Positions 6,916 to 16,862 of a DNA stretch of 64,000 nucleotides are shown here, in pieces. The position numbers were made by a program, and so were the translations under genes. The stretch's first letter is position 1. Each line of letters opens with the position of its first letter. Source of the DNA: Verrucomicrobiales bacterium. GTDB lineage: Bacteria; Verrucomicrobiota; Verrucomicrobiia; Limisphaerales; J093. The stretch is taken from the NCBI GenBank assembly GCA_024233215.1, contig JACKPW010000006.1:186001-250000 (forward strand). Reading direction: 5' to 3'. The notes beneath the pieces were generated by a model, which searched no databases, was not told where the DNA came from, and saw nothing but the letters and a program-made list of their open reading frames with translations.

Positions 6916-9900
6916 TCAGTCGGTCCCCGCAGCCAGCGGGGTCAGCGTCACCGGACCGAGCAGGCCCGAGTCAGCCAACGGCCAGTCGGCGGCATCGAAC
7001 GGCCGATACTGCTTGTTCACCACGTTGGCGTCGTAGAAGTACTTCCATTCGACACCCCGGCGATCCAGGTCGGCCACGCGGTTGGACGGCAGGTTGGTCA
7101 CCTCGACCTCCAACCGGTTCCTGCCCGTGCGCAACCCGGCCCCCACCTCGATCCGAAACGGCGGATGCCACAGCGTTCCGAGCGAAGCGCCGTTCAACCG
7201 GACCCGCGCACTTTCGCAAACCTCCCCGAGATCCAGCCACCACCCCTCCGCGGCCCCGGGATCGAAATCGAACCCGAGCGTGTAACGGGCCGTGCCCGCG
7301 AAGCTATGCGTCGCCGGATCGTCGCGTTCGGTCCAGGAACCCAGCGACTGCGTGCTGAACGAAACCGGCAAGTCCGGTCCGCCATCGATGAATTCCACCT
7401 GCCAGGTACCCTGGAGCGGAACCGGATCCCCGGCCACCCGCCATTGCGCCATCATCGGCGCGCCAGCACCGGAGGCGTCCAGGGCCCAAAGCAACCGTGA
7501 CTCACCGGGCAATAACTGCAGGCGAACGCTGACGACTCCATCCGGATCGTGACGCGCCGGCGCGACAGCGGCCGGAGCGTCCGTCGATGGATCGGACACC
7601 CGGACCGTCCGCGCCGGCACCGCGAGCGGAACAAAGCCGTCCACCGCACGACCACTCCGGTTCGCCACAAGGTAGGCCATCCCATCGGCAACCCGGCGCC
7701 TCACGAAGCGCAACCCGGCATCGACCATGGGTTCGCGCTTCACCCCCGCCGTCGCGAGCAACGCCTCCACGTCGTCACCCAGCAGAAAACGGCCCTTGCC
7801 CACCGAGGCCCGGCTTACGCCGTCCTGCGCTTCGCCAAACGTGAGTTGGTCGAGCGCGGACTTCAGGACGGCGCGACGTTCGGCCAAACGACCCAGTCCC
7901 GGGACATCGCGCGGTAGAGCGTCCAACAACAGGATCGTGGCGCCGTCCCGGGCGAGATTCACCAACTGAACCAGGGTCGTTTCCGGCATGAAGATCGTTC
8001 GCGGGACCAACACCACCCGCCGGGCTGGACCACCCGCCGGCACGACCTGTCCATCCACACACGTCGCCCGCTGCAACAGCGCGTCCGTGATCGCGTCGTA
8101 GGGGTAACCGCGCCGCAACAGCGTCATCGCGGCGGCGTGGAACGAATGCGGTTCCAGCCATTCGTTCGCGTTGTGGACGGTGAAAGTGCGCAACAAGCCC
8201 TTCGGCTCCATGAACAGGTCCGCGAACGGGAAGTAGAGCAACACGTCGTTGGCCGGCGCCCCTGACTGCAGGACCGACTGACACCGCGTGACGTAGGCGT
8301 TGAAGGCCGGCAGGTCGCGCCACAGCCCGCCGTCCGGACCAAAGTTCACCGCGGCATAGAACTGCCATCCCGGCCACGGCACTTCCAGCGGCGAGTAGGG
8401 GATGCCGTGATAGACCAGGTGATTCACGCCAGACAAAAACAAATAGTCCGCCGCCTGCTTCAGGTCCGCCAGCGACGTCTGAAAGTGGTCATTCAGCCAG
8501 GTAAAGGACTCGGCGGATACCAGACGCCGCCCCGTGTCATGGGCCGCCGAGGAGGCCAGTTGCTGCATCGGGATGTACTTCTCCTCAATGGCGCCGAAGA
8601 TCTCGGTCTCGGGAATGTCCACCGTGGCGTAGAGGTCGATCAGGTTCGCCGGCGCGCCATGGGCTTGATTGCGTGTCAGACTGCCGTAGCCATGCGCCCA
8701 GTCGGTCCACGCGCGCACATAATCCTGATGCATGGCGGCCAGCGTATCCCGGTAATCGTGCTTCACGCGAGCGACGGCATCCTCCAGGCCCTCGCTCAAC
8801 AACTCGGGCAAGTGATCCCGCAGGTCGTAGTCGTGCCGGGTCCGGAACGTCTCGAAGATCCCGGGAGTCCATTGCGCGCCGTAATACTCGAAGGAGTCGT
8901 GGAAATGCGCGCGTGGCATCGGGGCATCGTAGCCGCGGAAGGCCTGGTCAAAGCGGGCGAGGTAGTGGCTGAGCGCATTCGTGGAATACGGGTCCAGCAC
9001 CCAGCCCTCGCCGCCCGGCGCAGCCCGCTTGACCTTTTGCACGGGGCCCTGTGCCAAGGCGACATACAGTTTCCAACCGCCGTTCTGCGGGACGTTCCAT
9101 TCGATCCGTCCGTCCTTCGCCAGCGCCGTCAGATCACGCTGCTCCCCCTGATCCGACACCGCCCGTGCACAATCCAGTCGGCCCTTGGGCAACTCCACTT
9201 TCGCCGTGCTGCCGCCCTCCAAATCGAACCGCTTCAACACCAGCTTCGCGGAACCCTCGTCACCTTTCACCCAGGGTCCGCCAAAAGGCCAACCGGTTCC
9301 GGTGGTGAGATCGATGCCCAACCCCAACCGTTTCGCCTCCCGCATCGTGTGCGCCAGCATCTCCATCCAGGTCTCACTCAGGAATGGTTTCTGGCGGTCC
9401 TCCCAGCCATGCACGCCGTAGATGGGACAAATCTCCACGCCACCGAATCCGGCATCGCGATACTGTGTCAGGCGCGCCGTTAGATTCGCCTTGTCCACCG
9501 CACTGCCCAACCACCACCAACGCGCCCAGGGACGCTGCTCAGCGCCGGCGCCGGCTGCGGCCGCCTGGCCGTGGCTCTCAGCGGGCTCGACCACGGGCCA
9601 GCCCTCGGCATCCCACCCCAGGGGCTGGAGCGCAAGCCGGGAACGCCCGCGATTCGTGGCGTCGTAGAAATGGCAGCTGAACCAGGTGCGTTCCCCTTCC
9701 TCCAGCAAGCCCGCATGCCCCGGCCCGATGAACGGCCCGTCGCTCGCGAGCACCAACGACCCACCGCCTTGCAGCAGGTCCACGCCATCCCGGTCCAGAT
9801 ACGGCCCGGTGATCTCGCGACTCCGCCCCACCCGGACCTCATAGGTGCTGCGGACGCCCCGACAGCAGATGCCCCAGTTGACAAAGAGATAGTACCAGCC

Positions 9901-10761
9901 CCCCCGGGCGTACAACGCCGGCGCCTCGATTTCCTGTTTGTGCGCGATTGCCAGCGGGGGCACGGTCACGTCCCCGCGCAGTCCGGTTTCCGGATCGAGC
10001 TCGACAAGTTTGATCCCGCTCCAGAACGACCCGAAGACCAGCCACAACGAGCCATCCGCAGCCTCGAACACCGAAGGATCGATGGCGTTGAAATCGTCGT
10101 CCGCCGAAGATCGAACCACGACCCCTTGATCGGTCCAGCAATATGCCGGCGAGTCCGGATCGAGGGTCGGATTCGTGGCGAGGGCGATGGCGGAGGTCTG
10201 CTTGCCAAAGGTCGAAACCGAGTAATACAGCAGGTAGCGGCCGTTGTGATGAATGATGTCCGGCGCCCAGAAATGGCCGCGCTGCGTGGGCACGATGTCC
10301 GTGATCCAGGCCGGCGGTTCCTCGAAAATGCGCGGACCGGGCTCCCAGTGCTCCAGATCGCCGGACCGCCACGACGACACTCCCATGCCGGTCCCGAACA
10401 GCCAGTACTCCCCGCCGCATTTCACAATCGTCGACGGGTCATGAACCCGGGCCTCCCGCGCGCCGTGGCGTTGCAGGATGGCAACGTCCTCGTCGGCAAC
10501 GGCTGACATGAAGCCAATCCCCAGAAGCAAGGCAAGCACGCAACCCGCCCCCAACCGTAGCGGCGAACCGGCGTTCGCCGAGGTCCCCTGCTGCGGTCCC
10601 CTTGAGGTTCCGGCAAACCCCAGTGCGCCGCCACGAGCCGGTTCACCGCTGCATGGTCCCTGCTTCACTGGCCACGGCAACCGCGGCACTTTGGCAAACG
10701 CCGGTTCGCCGCTACGGGGACCTGAAACCTGCTCTCTGACCTCAGGGGTGCTCACTTGCAT
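6916..10761 (-). CDS. Secreted GH43-GH106 fusion (arabinanase-like plus alpha-L-rhamnosidase-like)
   Basis: 1281 residues from ATG 10761. A hydrophobic signal (CVLALLLGIGFMSAVA) lies at about 75-90; the 70 residues before it are encoded by an inverted repeat (10555-10717), so TTG 10554 is an alternative start. The first catalytic domain (about 90-395) is GH43: base Asp in VHDPSTI, the second Asp in NAIDPSVF, acid Glu in EIEAPALY. From about 409 the protein turns into a GH106-like rhamnosidase: RPWARWWWLGSAV, FGGVEICPIYG, LTTGTGWPFGGPW, and a C-terminal galactose-binding-like domain (GTWQVEF to VTNLP). Joining two exo- or endo-acting families on one chain suggests linked cleavage of arabinose- and rhamnose-bearing pectin side chains. 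The neighbouring divergent gene is a GH78 rhamnosidase. Confidence 0.82.
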   Translation of the reverse strand: MQVSTPEVREQVSGPRSGEPAFAKVPRLPWPVKQGPCSGEPARGGALGFAGTSRGPQQGTSANAGSPLRLGAGCVLALLLGIGFMSAVADEDVAILQRHGAREARVHDPSTIVKCGGEYWLFGTGMGVSSWRSGDLEHWEPGPRIFEEPPAWITDIVPTQRGHFWAPDIIHHNGRYLLYYSVSTFGKQTSAIALATNPTLDPDSPAYCWTDQGVVVRSSADDDFNAIDPSVFEAADGSLWLVFGSFWSGIKLVELDPETGLRGDVTVPPLAIAHKQEIEAPALYARGGWYYLFVNWGICCRGVRSTYEVRVGRSREITGPYLDRDGVDLLQGGGSLVLASDGPFIGPGHAGLLEEGERTWFSCHFYDATNRGRSRLALQPLGWDAEGWPVVEPAESHGQAAAAGAGAEQRPWARWWWLGSAVDKANLTARLTQYRDAGFGGVEICPIYGVHGWEDRQKPFLSETWMEMLAHTMREAKRLGLGIDLTTGTGWPFGGPWVKGDEGSAKLVLKRFDLEGGSTAKVELPKGRLDCARAVSDQGEQRDLTALAKDGRIEWNVPQNGGWKLYVALAQGPVQKVKRAAPGGEGWVLDPYSTNALSHYLARFDQAFRGYDAPMPRAHFHDSFEYYGAQWTPGIFETFRTRHDYDLRDHLPELLSEGLEDAVARVKHDYRDTLAAMHQDYVRAWTDWAHGYGSLTRNQAHGAPANLIDLYATVDIPETEIFGAIEEKYIPMQQLASSAAHDTGRRLVSAESFTWLNDHFQTSLADLKQAADYLFLSGVNHLVYHGIPYSPLEVPWPGWQFYAAVNFGPDGGLWRDLPAFNAYVTRCQSVLQSGAPANDVLLYFPFADLFMEPKGLLRTFTVHNANEWLEPHSFHAAAMTLLRRGYPYDAITDALLQRATCVDGQVVPAGGPARRVVLVPRTIFMPETTLVQLVNLARDGATILLLDALPRDVPGLGRLAERRAVLKSALDQLTFGEAQDGVSRASVGKGRFLLGDDVEALLATAGVKREPMVDAGLRFVRRRVADGMAYLVANRSGRAVDGFVPLAVPARTVRVSDPSTDAPAAVAPARHDPDGVVSVRLQLLPGESRLLWALDASGAGAPMMAQWRVAGDPVPLQGTWQVEFIDGGPDLPVSFSTQSLGSWTERDDPATHSFAGTARYTLGFDFDPGAAEGWWLDLGEVCESARVRLNGASLGTLWHPPFRIEVGAGLRTGRNRLEVEVTNLPSNRVADLDRRGVEWKYFYDANVVNKQYRPFDAADWPLADSGLLGPVTLTPLAAGTD
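10555..10717. repeat. Inverted pair of GTAGCGGCG-family repeats
   Basis: A 25-base arm at 10555-10579 and its reverse complement at 10693-10717 match at 24 of 25 positions. The sequence between them has further related pieces (for example GAGCCGGTTCACCGCTGC). The whole block falls in the 5' end of the GH43-GH106 reading frame, before the signal peptide. Confidence 0.75.
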
Positions 10762-10839
10762 GGCTCGCTTCTGAATCGGCGTGTTGGCGGTGAGAATACG
10801 GGAGTCGCTTTCCCGTACCAAGCCCGGCATGATCGCGCC

Positions 10840-13179
10840 ATGAAATCCTGGTTCACCGCCATCCTGCTCTCGGCAGGCGTCTCGTTCGGGACCGACACCC
10901 TCGTCGCCGGCGAGGCCGCCCCCGCGTTTGTCACCGCCCGTTGGATCACCCCTCCGGCTTCCCGCCCCGCCGACGCCGCCATGCCGGTGTTTCGAAAGGA
11001 GTTCCAACTGCCGTCGCTCCCCCGCCAGGCCACGCTGCGGATCATCGGCCTCGGCGACTACGACGCCCGGGTCAACGGCGCCCGCCTCGCCCCGACCGGC
11101 ATCAACCAGCCGTGGTCCCAATACGAGAAGACACTTTACTACCGTGACTTCGACGTCGCCGACCAACTCGTCCCAGGCGGCAATTGCCTGACGGTCATGC
11201 TCGGCAATTCGTTCTGGAACAATCCCAACCCGCCGGCCGGCCGCTACAACAAGGACGGCCCCCAGCGCACCGCCCCGGAACCGCTGCTTCTCCGGGCGGA
11301 ACTCAGCGTCGTCGATGATTCCGGACAAGTCCTCCGGATTGGCACGGACGCCTCCTGGCGGGTGACCGCGGGTCCGGTCGTGTTCTCCCACATCTTCGCC
11401 GGTGAGGATTTCGATGCGCGTCGGGAAATGACCGGCGCCGATCACGCCGGCTACGATGCCTCCGACTGGCAACCGGCACGCGTGGCATCGGCGCCGACCG
11501 GCGCGTTGAAGCCGCAGACCTGGCCGGAGATCCACGTCATGCAACGGTTCATGCCGAATGCCATCAAACCCGTCGGCGACGGCACGTTCGTCTACAGCTT
11601 TCCCCAGAACTCCTCGGCACAACTGTGGGTCAAGCTCTCCGGCGGCCAGGCGGGTCAGCGGGTCGATTTCAAATGCGGCGAGCATCGGAACGACCTGGGC
11701 CGGCTGTTTGGGGCCTATCTGGTCGACAGCCACCTGACCACCGACGGCAATCCGATCGAGCACCAGTGGACCTTCTTCTACGTCGGCATGCAGTTCGTGG
11801 AAGTCCGCGGTGCCGTGCCAGAGGGAGAACCGAATCCGACTGGCCTTCCGGTGATCGAAGCCATGGAGCTGCGGCACGTGCGAACCGCGCTTCGGGAAAA
11901 CGGCACGTTCCGCTGCTCGGAAGATCTCTACAACCGTACCCACGAACTGGTCGATTGGGCGATGCGGTCGAACTCAAGCTATGTGCTCACCGATTGTCCG
12001 CACCGCGAGAAGCTGGGCTGGTTGGAATGCGCTTACCTCCTGGCACCGTCGTTTCTCAACCGTTACGACAGTACGGACTGGTTCACCAAGATCGCGGGTG
12101 ATATCCGCGATGCGCAGGAATCGTCCGGCCGCGTGCAGACCGTCGCCCCGAGCTATCCCGACGGCCGCTTTCCCGGGGCGTTCACCTGGACGGTCGAGTG
12201 GGGTGCCGCCGCCGTGCTGCTGCCGTGGGACCTCTATGAGTGGACCGGCGATCCCGAAATCCTTCGGGACAGCTTCGATTCCATGCAGCGCTTCACCGAC
12301 TACATCGGCACAGAAGCCACCGACGGCATCGCCCCCGCCGGGTTGGGGGACTGGTATGACTACGGCCACGGCCAGCCGCCGGGGCCGTCCCGCTTCACGC
12401 CCACCACGCTTTCAGCCACGGCCACATGGGCCCTGTGCGCACGAGCCTGTGCCAACGCCGCGGAAGCCCTCAATCGTCCCGCGGAAGCCCGGGCCTGGCA
12501 GCAGCGCTTCGCCGCCATCCGGCAGGCGTTTCAAGCTCATTTCTACGATCCCGCCACGCACGCCTTGCAGAATACCGGCAGCCCGCAATGCGCCAATGCC
12601 ATGGCCCTTTGCGCCGATCTCGTCCCGCCCCCAGCCCGCGAATTGCTGGTGCAGCAGATCATCGACGACCTGCGCCGGCGCGACTGGCAACAGACGCCCG
12701 GCGACGTCGGCCACGTCCATTTCATCCGGGCCCTCGCCGAGGCCGGTCGATCCGACATCCTCCACCGCGTGTATCGCCGTACCGGCAACGGCAGCTACGG
12801 AGGCATCCTGGCAAAGGGGCTGACCGCAATGCCCGAAACCTGGGACGCCATGATGGACGGGTACCAATCGCTGAACCACTGCATGCTCGGGCATATCATG
12901 GAGTGGTTGCCCGAATACGTGGCGGGCATTCGCCAGGCGCCTGGAAGCGTGGGCTGGCGGAAGGCGATCATCGGCCCGAATCCCGGCCCGCTCACCTGGG
13001 CGGAAGGCACGCTGCACACCCAACGCGGCACCGTGGAAGCCCGTTGGGAGAAGCGCGACGGAGTATTTCGGCTGGAGGTCACGATCCCGGCCGGCATGGA
13101 GGCAACCGCCTTGATGCCTTCTGGCAAATCCCACCCGCTCGTCGCCGGGAAACAGGCACTGGAGGAGCCGGCGGAGTGA
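10840..13179 (+). CDS. Secreted alpha-L-rhamnosidase, GH78 family
   Basis: 779 residues with a Sec signal (MKSWFTAILLSAGVSFG, cut near residue 22-25). N-terminal beta-sandwich domains (about 28-330) include the GH78 Bac_rhamnosid_N pattern (ARWITPPAS, GLGDYDARVNGARL, QPWSQYEKTLYYRDFDV). The (alpha/alpha)6 catalytic barrel (about 350-680) carries TDCPHREKLGWLEC, the place of the general acid, and QSLNHCMLGHIMEW. The usual base-bearing WE motif reads PETWDAM here, with Glu two residues earlier, so the base is uncertain. A C-terminal beta-domain closes the protein. It releases terminal rhamnose. It diverges from the GH43-GH106 gene, whose start is 78 bp away, so the two may share control. Confidence 0.9.
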   Translation: MKSWFTAILLSAGVSFGTDTLVAGEAAPAFVTARWITPPASRPADAAMPVFRKEFQLPSLPRQATLRIIGLGDYDARVNGARLAPTGINQPWSQYEKTLYYRDFDVADQLVPGGNCLTVMLGNSFWNNPNPPAGRYNKDGPQRTAPEPLLLRAELSVVDDSGQVLRIGTDASWRVTAGPVVFSHIFAGEDFDARREMTGADHAGYDASDWQPARVASAPTGALKPQTWPEIHVMQRFMPNAIKPVGDGTFVYSFPQNSSAQLWVKLSGGQAGQRVDFKCGEHRNDLGRLFGAYLVDSHLTTDGNPIEHQWTFFYVGMQFVEVRGAVPEGEPNPTGLPVIEAMELRHVRTALRENGTFRCSEDLYNRTHELVDWAMRSNSSYVLTDCPHREKLGWLECAYLLAPSFLNRYDSTDWFTKIAGDIRDAQESSGRVQTVAPSYPDGRFPGAFTWTVEWGAAAVLLPWDLYEWTGDPEILRDSFDSMQRFTDYIGTEATDGIAPAGLGDWYDYGHGQPPGPSRFTPTTLSATATWALCARACANAAEALNRPAEARAWQQRFAAIRQAFQAHFYDPATHALQNTGSPQCANAMALCADLVPPPARELLVQQIIDDLRRRDWQQTPGDVGHVHFIRALAEAGRSDILHRVYRRTGNGSYGGILAKGLTAMPETWDAMMDGYQSLNHCMLGHIMEWLPEYVAGIRQAPGSVGWRKAIIGPNPGPLTWAEGTLHTQRGTVEARWEKRDGVFRLEVTIPAGMEATALMPSGKSHPLVAGKQALEEPAE

Positions 13180-13238
13180 CCGGGGCCGTCGTCAGCGCCG
13201 CCATGTCTCGCCGCCGCAGCGTGAATGCGAACCGGCCT

Positions 13239-13284
13239 GTAGCGCAGATATCCGATCTGCTGTATCGCCGAATTCCATTCGGCA
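13239..13284. repeat. 46-base double-hairpin repeat, third copy
   Basis: Same length as 6774-6819, with six differences. Its first hairpin is GCAGAT-ATCCG-ATCTGC and its second is GCCGAA-TTCCA-TTCGGC. Compared with 6774-6819, the stem change G/C to A/T is made on both sides. It lies in the 221-bp gap between the GH78 gene and the next glycosidase. Confidence 0.8.
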
Positions 13285-13400
13285 GGGCATTCGGCTTTTC
13301 CACCAGCCTGTCGGTCAGGGCCCCACGTTCCAGCAAGTTGCAGTCGCGAGTTGACATGCCGGGCGGAACATCCCGCTCAGCCAAGCCTTGCTGACGAGCC

Positions 13401-15587
13401 ATGATCCCGAAAACACCACCGAGGCGGCCGAGGCACAACCCGCTTGTTCGTCTCTTCCACTTGGCCAGCCTGCCATTGGCCGTGCTCGGCGTAACGTACG
13501 GCGTTCACGCCGCGGCAACAGAAGCCAACAAGCCCATCGACCGATTCGCCTTGGTGACACGGCACAACGTTCATCTGACCAAGCCCGACCCGCTCACCCC
13601 GCTGAGCGTCGGCAACGGCGAGTTCTGTTTCACCGCCGACATCACGGGCCTGCAGTCGTTCCCGGAGTTCCACGCGAACGGCATGTATCTGAGCACACAG
13701 TCGCAATGGGGCTGGCACACCACGCCGGACACCGGGACCCATGACCCAAAGGACGCGACGGCGCTTTATGAGGTGGACGGGCGGAAAGTGCCCTACCTCT
13801 CCGGCGAAGGACCGGAACGCGGTTACTCTCGCGGCGCAACCTGGCTGCGCGCGAACCCGCATCGCCTGGACTTGGGCCGCATCGGCCTCCGCATGATCCA
13901 CCCGGATGGCACGGAGGTGCGCATCGACGAACTCAAGAACACCTCGCAAACGCTCAAGCTCTGGAAGGGCGAATTGACGAGTCGGTTCAGGGTGGACGGG
14001 CAACCCGTGAAGGTGGTGACGCTTTGTCATCCGGACCGCGACCTCCTGGCGGTGCACGTGAAATCGCCCCTCCTGAAGACGGGCCGGCTTCAAATCCGCC
14101 TGGATTTCCCCTACGGCCGGGATGACTGGAAACAGGCGGCGGACTGGAACTCGCCGGAGCGCCACACCACCATGCTGGAGCGAGAACCCCAGGGGGCACT
14201 CTTCAAACGCATGCTGGACGCCGATCGCTACTTCGTGCGGGCGGCTTGGTCCGGTGATGCGGAACTGAAAGCGCCGGCTCCGCATTCCTTCGAACTGAGC
14301 ACCGCCGCAGATTCGATCGATTGTGTCTTTGCCTTTGCGCCCACGGAAGCGGCCCTCGCTGAAATGCCCGACTTCGCCGCGGTGTTCGGCTCCGCCGCGA
14401 GGCATTGGGAACACTTCTGGAACGACGGCGCCGCGGTGGATTTCTCCGGCTCGACTGATCCCCGCGCCGACGAATTGGAGCGCCGAGTCGTGCTCTCGCA
14501 ATACCTCACCGCGATCCAATGCGCCGGTTCGCTCCCACCGCAGGAGACCGGTCTCACGGGCAACAGTTGGTACGGCAAGTTCCACCTCGAAATGCACTGG
14601 TGGCACGCGGTCCAGTTCGCCCTGTGGAACCGGCTCCCGCTCTTGGAACGAAGTCTGCCGTGGTACGAATCGATTCTGCCCCAGGCGCGCGCCACCGCCG
14701 AGGCCCAGGGTTACGACGGCGTGCGCTGGCCCAAAATGACTTCGCCAGATGGCCGCGACAGCCCCAGCGAAGTCGGGGTTTTCCTCATCTGGCAGCAACC
14801 ACATCCGATCTACTACGCGGAGCTCTGTCACCGTGCCCATCCGGATCGAGCGACGCTGGAGCGCTATCAACAGCTGGTCTTCGAAACCGCGGATTTCATG
14901 GCGTCGTATCCGGTCTGGGACGAGCCGCGACAGCGCTTCGTGCTTGGCCCGGCGCTGATTCCCGCTCAGGAAAGCTACGGCAGCACCCGGCGCACGAACC
15001 TGAATCCGACGTTTGAACTTGCCTACTGGCATTGGGGCCTCGCCACCGCCCAACGCTGGCGCGAACGACTCGGCCTGGAGCGAAATCCCAAATGGGACCA
15101 CGTGCTCACGGCGCTCCCACAACCACATGTTCAGGCCGGCATCTACACCGGCATCGAAACGCCGCCCTGCACCATTCGCCGCGACCATCCGTCGATGGTC
15201 GCCGCCCTCGGCTTCCTGCCGCCAACGCCGCTCATCGACGCCGACATCATGTCGCGCACGTTCGACGATGTGTTGCGCACCTGGGACTGGCCCTCCACCT
15301 GGGGTTGGGATTACCCGATGCTCGCCATGACCGCCGCGCGACTGGGCCGGCCGGAGGATGCGGTCAGCGCATTGTTCCTCGATTCCCCAAAGAACCGTTT
15401 CCTCGCCAACGGCCACAACTACCAATCCCCACGGCTTCCGCTCTACCTGCCCGGCAACGGCGGCCTGCTGACTGCGGTGGCCATGATGGCCGCCGGCTGG
15501 GACGGCGCCCATGAAGGACCGGCCCCCGGCTTCCCGAAGAACGGACAGTGGCGCGTGCGCCAGGAAGGACTGCTTCGAATGCCATGA
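13401..15587 (+). CDS. Secreted six-hairpin glycosidase-like protein
   Basis: 728 residues with an N-terminal signal (about 17-38, PLAVLGVTYGVHAAA). The N-terminal part (45-330) is a beta-rich super-sandwich and the C-terminal part (360-715) a helical barrel with GKFHLEMHWWHAVQFALW, WPKMTSPDGRDSPSEVG, FLIWQQPHPIYYAEL and TWGWDYPMLAMTAARLG. This is the layout of (alpha/alpha)6 enzymes related to GH65/GH95. Acidic candidates for catalysis are in HLEMHWW and in PSEVGVF, but I cannot fix the family or the substrate. It follows the GH78 gene on the same strand and precedes a GH43-like enzyme, so it probably belongs to the same sugar-release set. Confidence 0.7.
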   Translation: MIPKTPPRRPRHNPLVRLFHLASLPLAVLGVTYGVHAAATEANKPIDRFALVTRHNVHLTKPDPLTPLSVGNGEFCFTADITGLQSFPEFHANGMYLSTQSQWGWHTTPDTGTHDPKDATALYEVDGRKVPYLSGEGPERGYSRGATWLRANPHRLDLGRIGLRMIHPDGTEVRIDELKNTSQTLKLWKGELTSRFRVDGQPVKVVTLCHPDRDLLAVHVKSPLLKTGRLQIRLDFPYGRDDWKQAADWNSPERHTTMLEREPQGALFKRMLDADRYFVRAAWSGDAELKAPAPHSFELSTAADSIDCVFAFAPTEAALAEMPDFAAVFGSAARHWEHFWNDGAAVDFSGSTDPRADELERRVVLSQYLTAIQCAGSLPPQETGLTGNSWYGKFHLEMHWWHAVQFALWNRLPLLERSLPWYESILPQARATAEAQGYDGVRWPKMTSPDGRDSPSEVGVFLIWQQPHPIYYAELCHRAHPDRATLERYQQLVFETADFMASYPVWDEPRQRFVLGPALIPAQESYGSTRRTNLNPTFELAYWHWGLATAQRWRERLGLERNPKWDHVLTALPQPHVQAGIYTGIETPPCTIRRDHPSMVAALGFLPPTPLIDADIMSRTFDDVLRTWDWPSTWGWDYPMLAMTAARLGRPEDAVSALFLDSPKNRFLANGHNYQSPRLPLYLPGNGGLLTAVAMMAAGWDGAHEGPAPGFPKNGQWRVRQEGLLRMP

Positions 15588-15806
15588 CCCACAGCCAGGA
15601 CCATGCATCCATGCGGGGGAGCGCACGCGGCTCGCGTGCCGTGGCCGGCGGCCCGCCGGACACTTTCGAAAGGTGCCGTGGTCACTGTCCGGTGACGGTA
15701 CAGCGCGCCGGGAACCAGTCGGCGAGCCGCCTACCGGAGCCGCCGAGCCGGCCGCGCTCCCCATTCCGACGACATGATTCCAGCTTGGACCTCTGCATTG
15801 GATTTC

Positions 15807-16835
15807 ATGAAACACATGCGTTTACTCCTTTCCGCAGTCGTCGCAGCAGGCTGTCTATCAGCCAAAATAGCGTCAGCGGAACATCCCTCACCACAGCCGA
15901 TCGCGCCCAAACCGCTCTACCGTGACCCGGTATACGACGGCGCCGCCGATCCGGTCGTCATCTGGAACCGCGCCGAGAGGCGGTGGTTCATGCTCTACAC
16001 CAACCGGCGGGCTAACGTCCCCGGCCTGCGCGGCGTATCGTGGGTCCACGGGACAAAGATCGGCATCGCGGAATCACTGGATGGCGGCGTCACCTGGGGC
16101 TATCGCGGCACGACGCAAATCCCGCTTGGCACGGATGACGATTCCCATTGGGCCCCGGACGTCGTGGACCACGACGGCGCCTATCACATGTTTCTCAGCT
16201 TCGTGCCCGGCATGCACGAGGACTGGGGCGGCACCCGCTTCATCCATCACTTGACCAGCCCGGACTTGCTCCACTGGAAGGACGAGGGCCGGCTGGAACT
16301 CGCTTCCAACCGGGTCATCGACGCCAGTGTGCTGCGAATGCCCGATGGTTCCTGGCGGCTTTGGTACAACAACGAACCCGATCATAAAGCCATCTATCTC
16401 GCCACCAGCCCGAACCTGTATCGTTGGACCGACCAGGGCAAGGCCATCGGCGACAAGGCGGGTGAAGGTCCGAAGGTCTTCCGTTGGCATGGCCGCTATT
16501 GGATGATCGTGGACCAGTGGGAAGGCCTGGGCGTCTATCGCTCCGACGACGCGGATCATTGGGAACAGCAACCCGAGAACATCCTCGCCCAACCCGGGCG
16601 GGGCACAGACGACCAAGTCAAGGGCGGCCATGCCGACGTCGTGGTGAACGGTGACCGCGCCTACCTCTTCTACTTCACCCACCCTGGCCGCCATGGTCCC
16701 GACGCCCGCAAGGACACCACCGAACAGCGCCGCAGTTCCATCCAGGTCGTCGAGCTCCACCACGAGAACGGCTGGCTCACCTGCGACCGCGATCAACCCG
16801 CTGCGATCAGGTTGGAACCGCCGCCTTCGCGATGA
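15807..16835 (+). CDS. Secreted five-bladed propeller glycosidase, GH43/GH117-like
   Basis: 342 residues. The N-terminus MKHMRLLLSAVVAAGC can be a lipoprotein or a Sec signal. The mature part has the five-blade pattern: YDGAADPVVIWN (base Asp), HWAPDVVDHDGAYHMF, VIDASVLRMPDGSWRLWYNNE, then GEGPKVFRWHGRYWMIVD with the probable acid Glu, and HADVVV. ATG 15807 is preferred over the upstream 15774 because it places the signal peptide at the N-terminus. The substrate is unknown; the family cleaves arabinose, xylose, galactose or anhydrogalactose units. The 219-bp gap upstream contains nothing clear. It ends 27 bp from the convergent lepB. Confidence 0.75.
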   Translation: MKHMRLLLSAVVAAGCLSAKIASAEHPSPQPIAPKPLYRDPVYDGAADPVVIWNRAERRWFMLYTNRRANVPGLRGVSWVHGTKIGIAESLDGGVTWGYRGTTQIPLGTDDDSHWAPDVVDHDGAYHMFLSFVPGMHEDWGGTRFIHHLTSPDLLHWKDEGRLELASNRVIDASVLRMPDGSWRLWYNNEPDHKAIYLATSPNLYRWTDQGKAIGDKAGEGPKVFRWHGRYWMIVDQWEGLGVYRSDDADHWEQQPENILAQPGRGTDDQVKGGHADVVVNGDRAYLFYFTHPGRHGPDARKDTTEQRRSSIQVVELHHENGWLTCDRDQPAAIRLEPPPSR

Positions 16836-16862
16836 CCGGAACGTGAGGTTCTATCCCACGCG

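Noticed and set aside
10762..11943. A 394-residue upstream extension of the GH43-GH106 frame on the minus strand
   Set aside because: It is fully antisense to the GH78 gene, has no domain and lies before the signal peptide.
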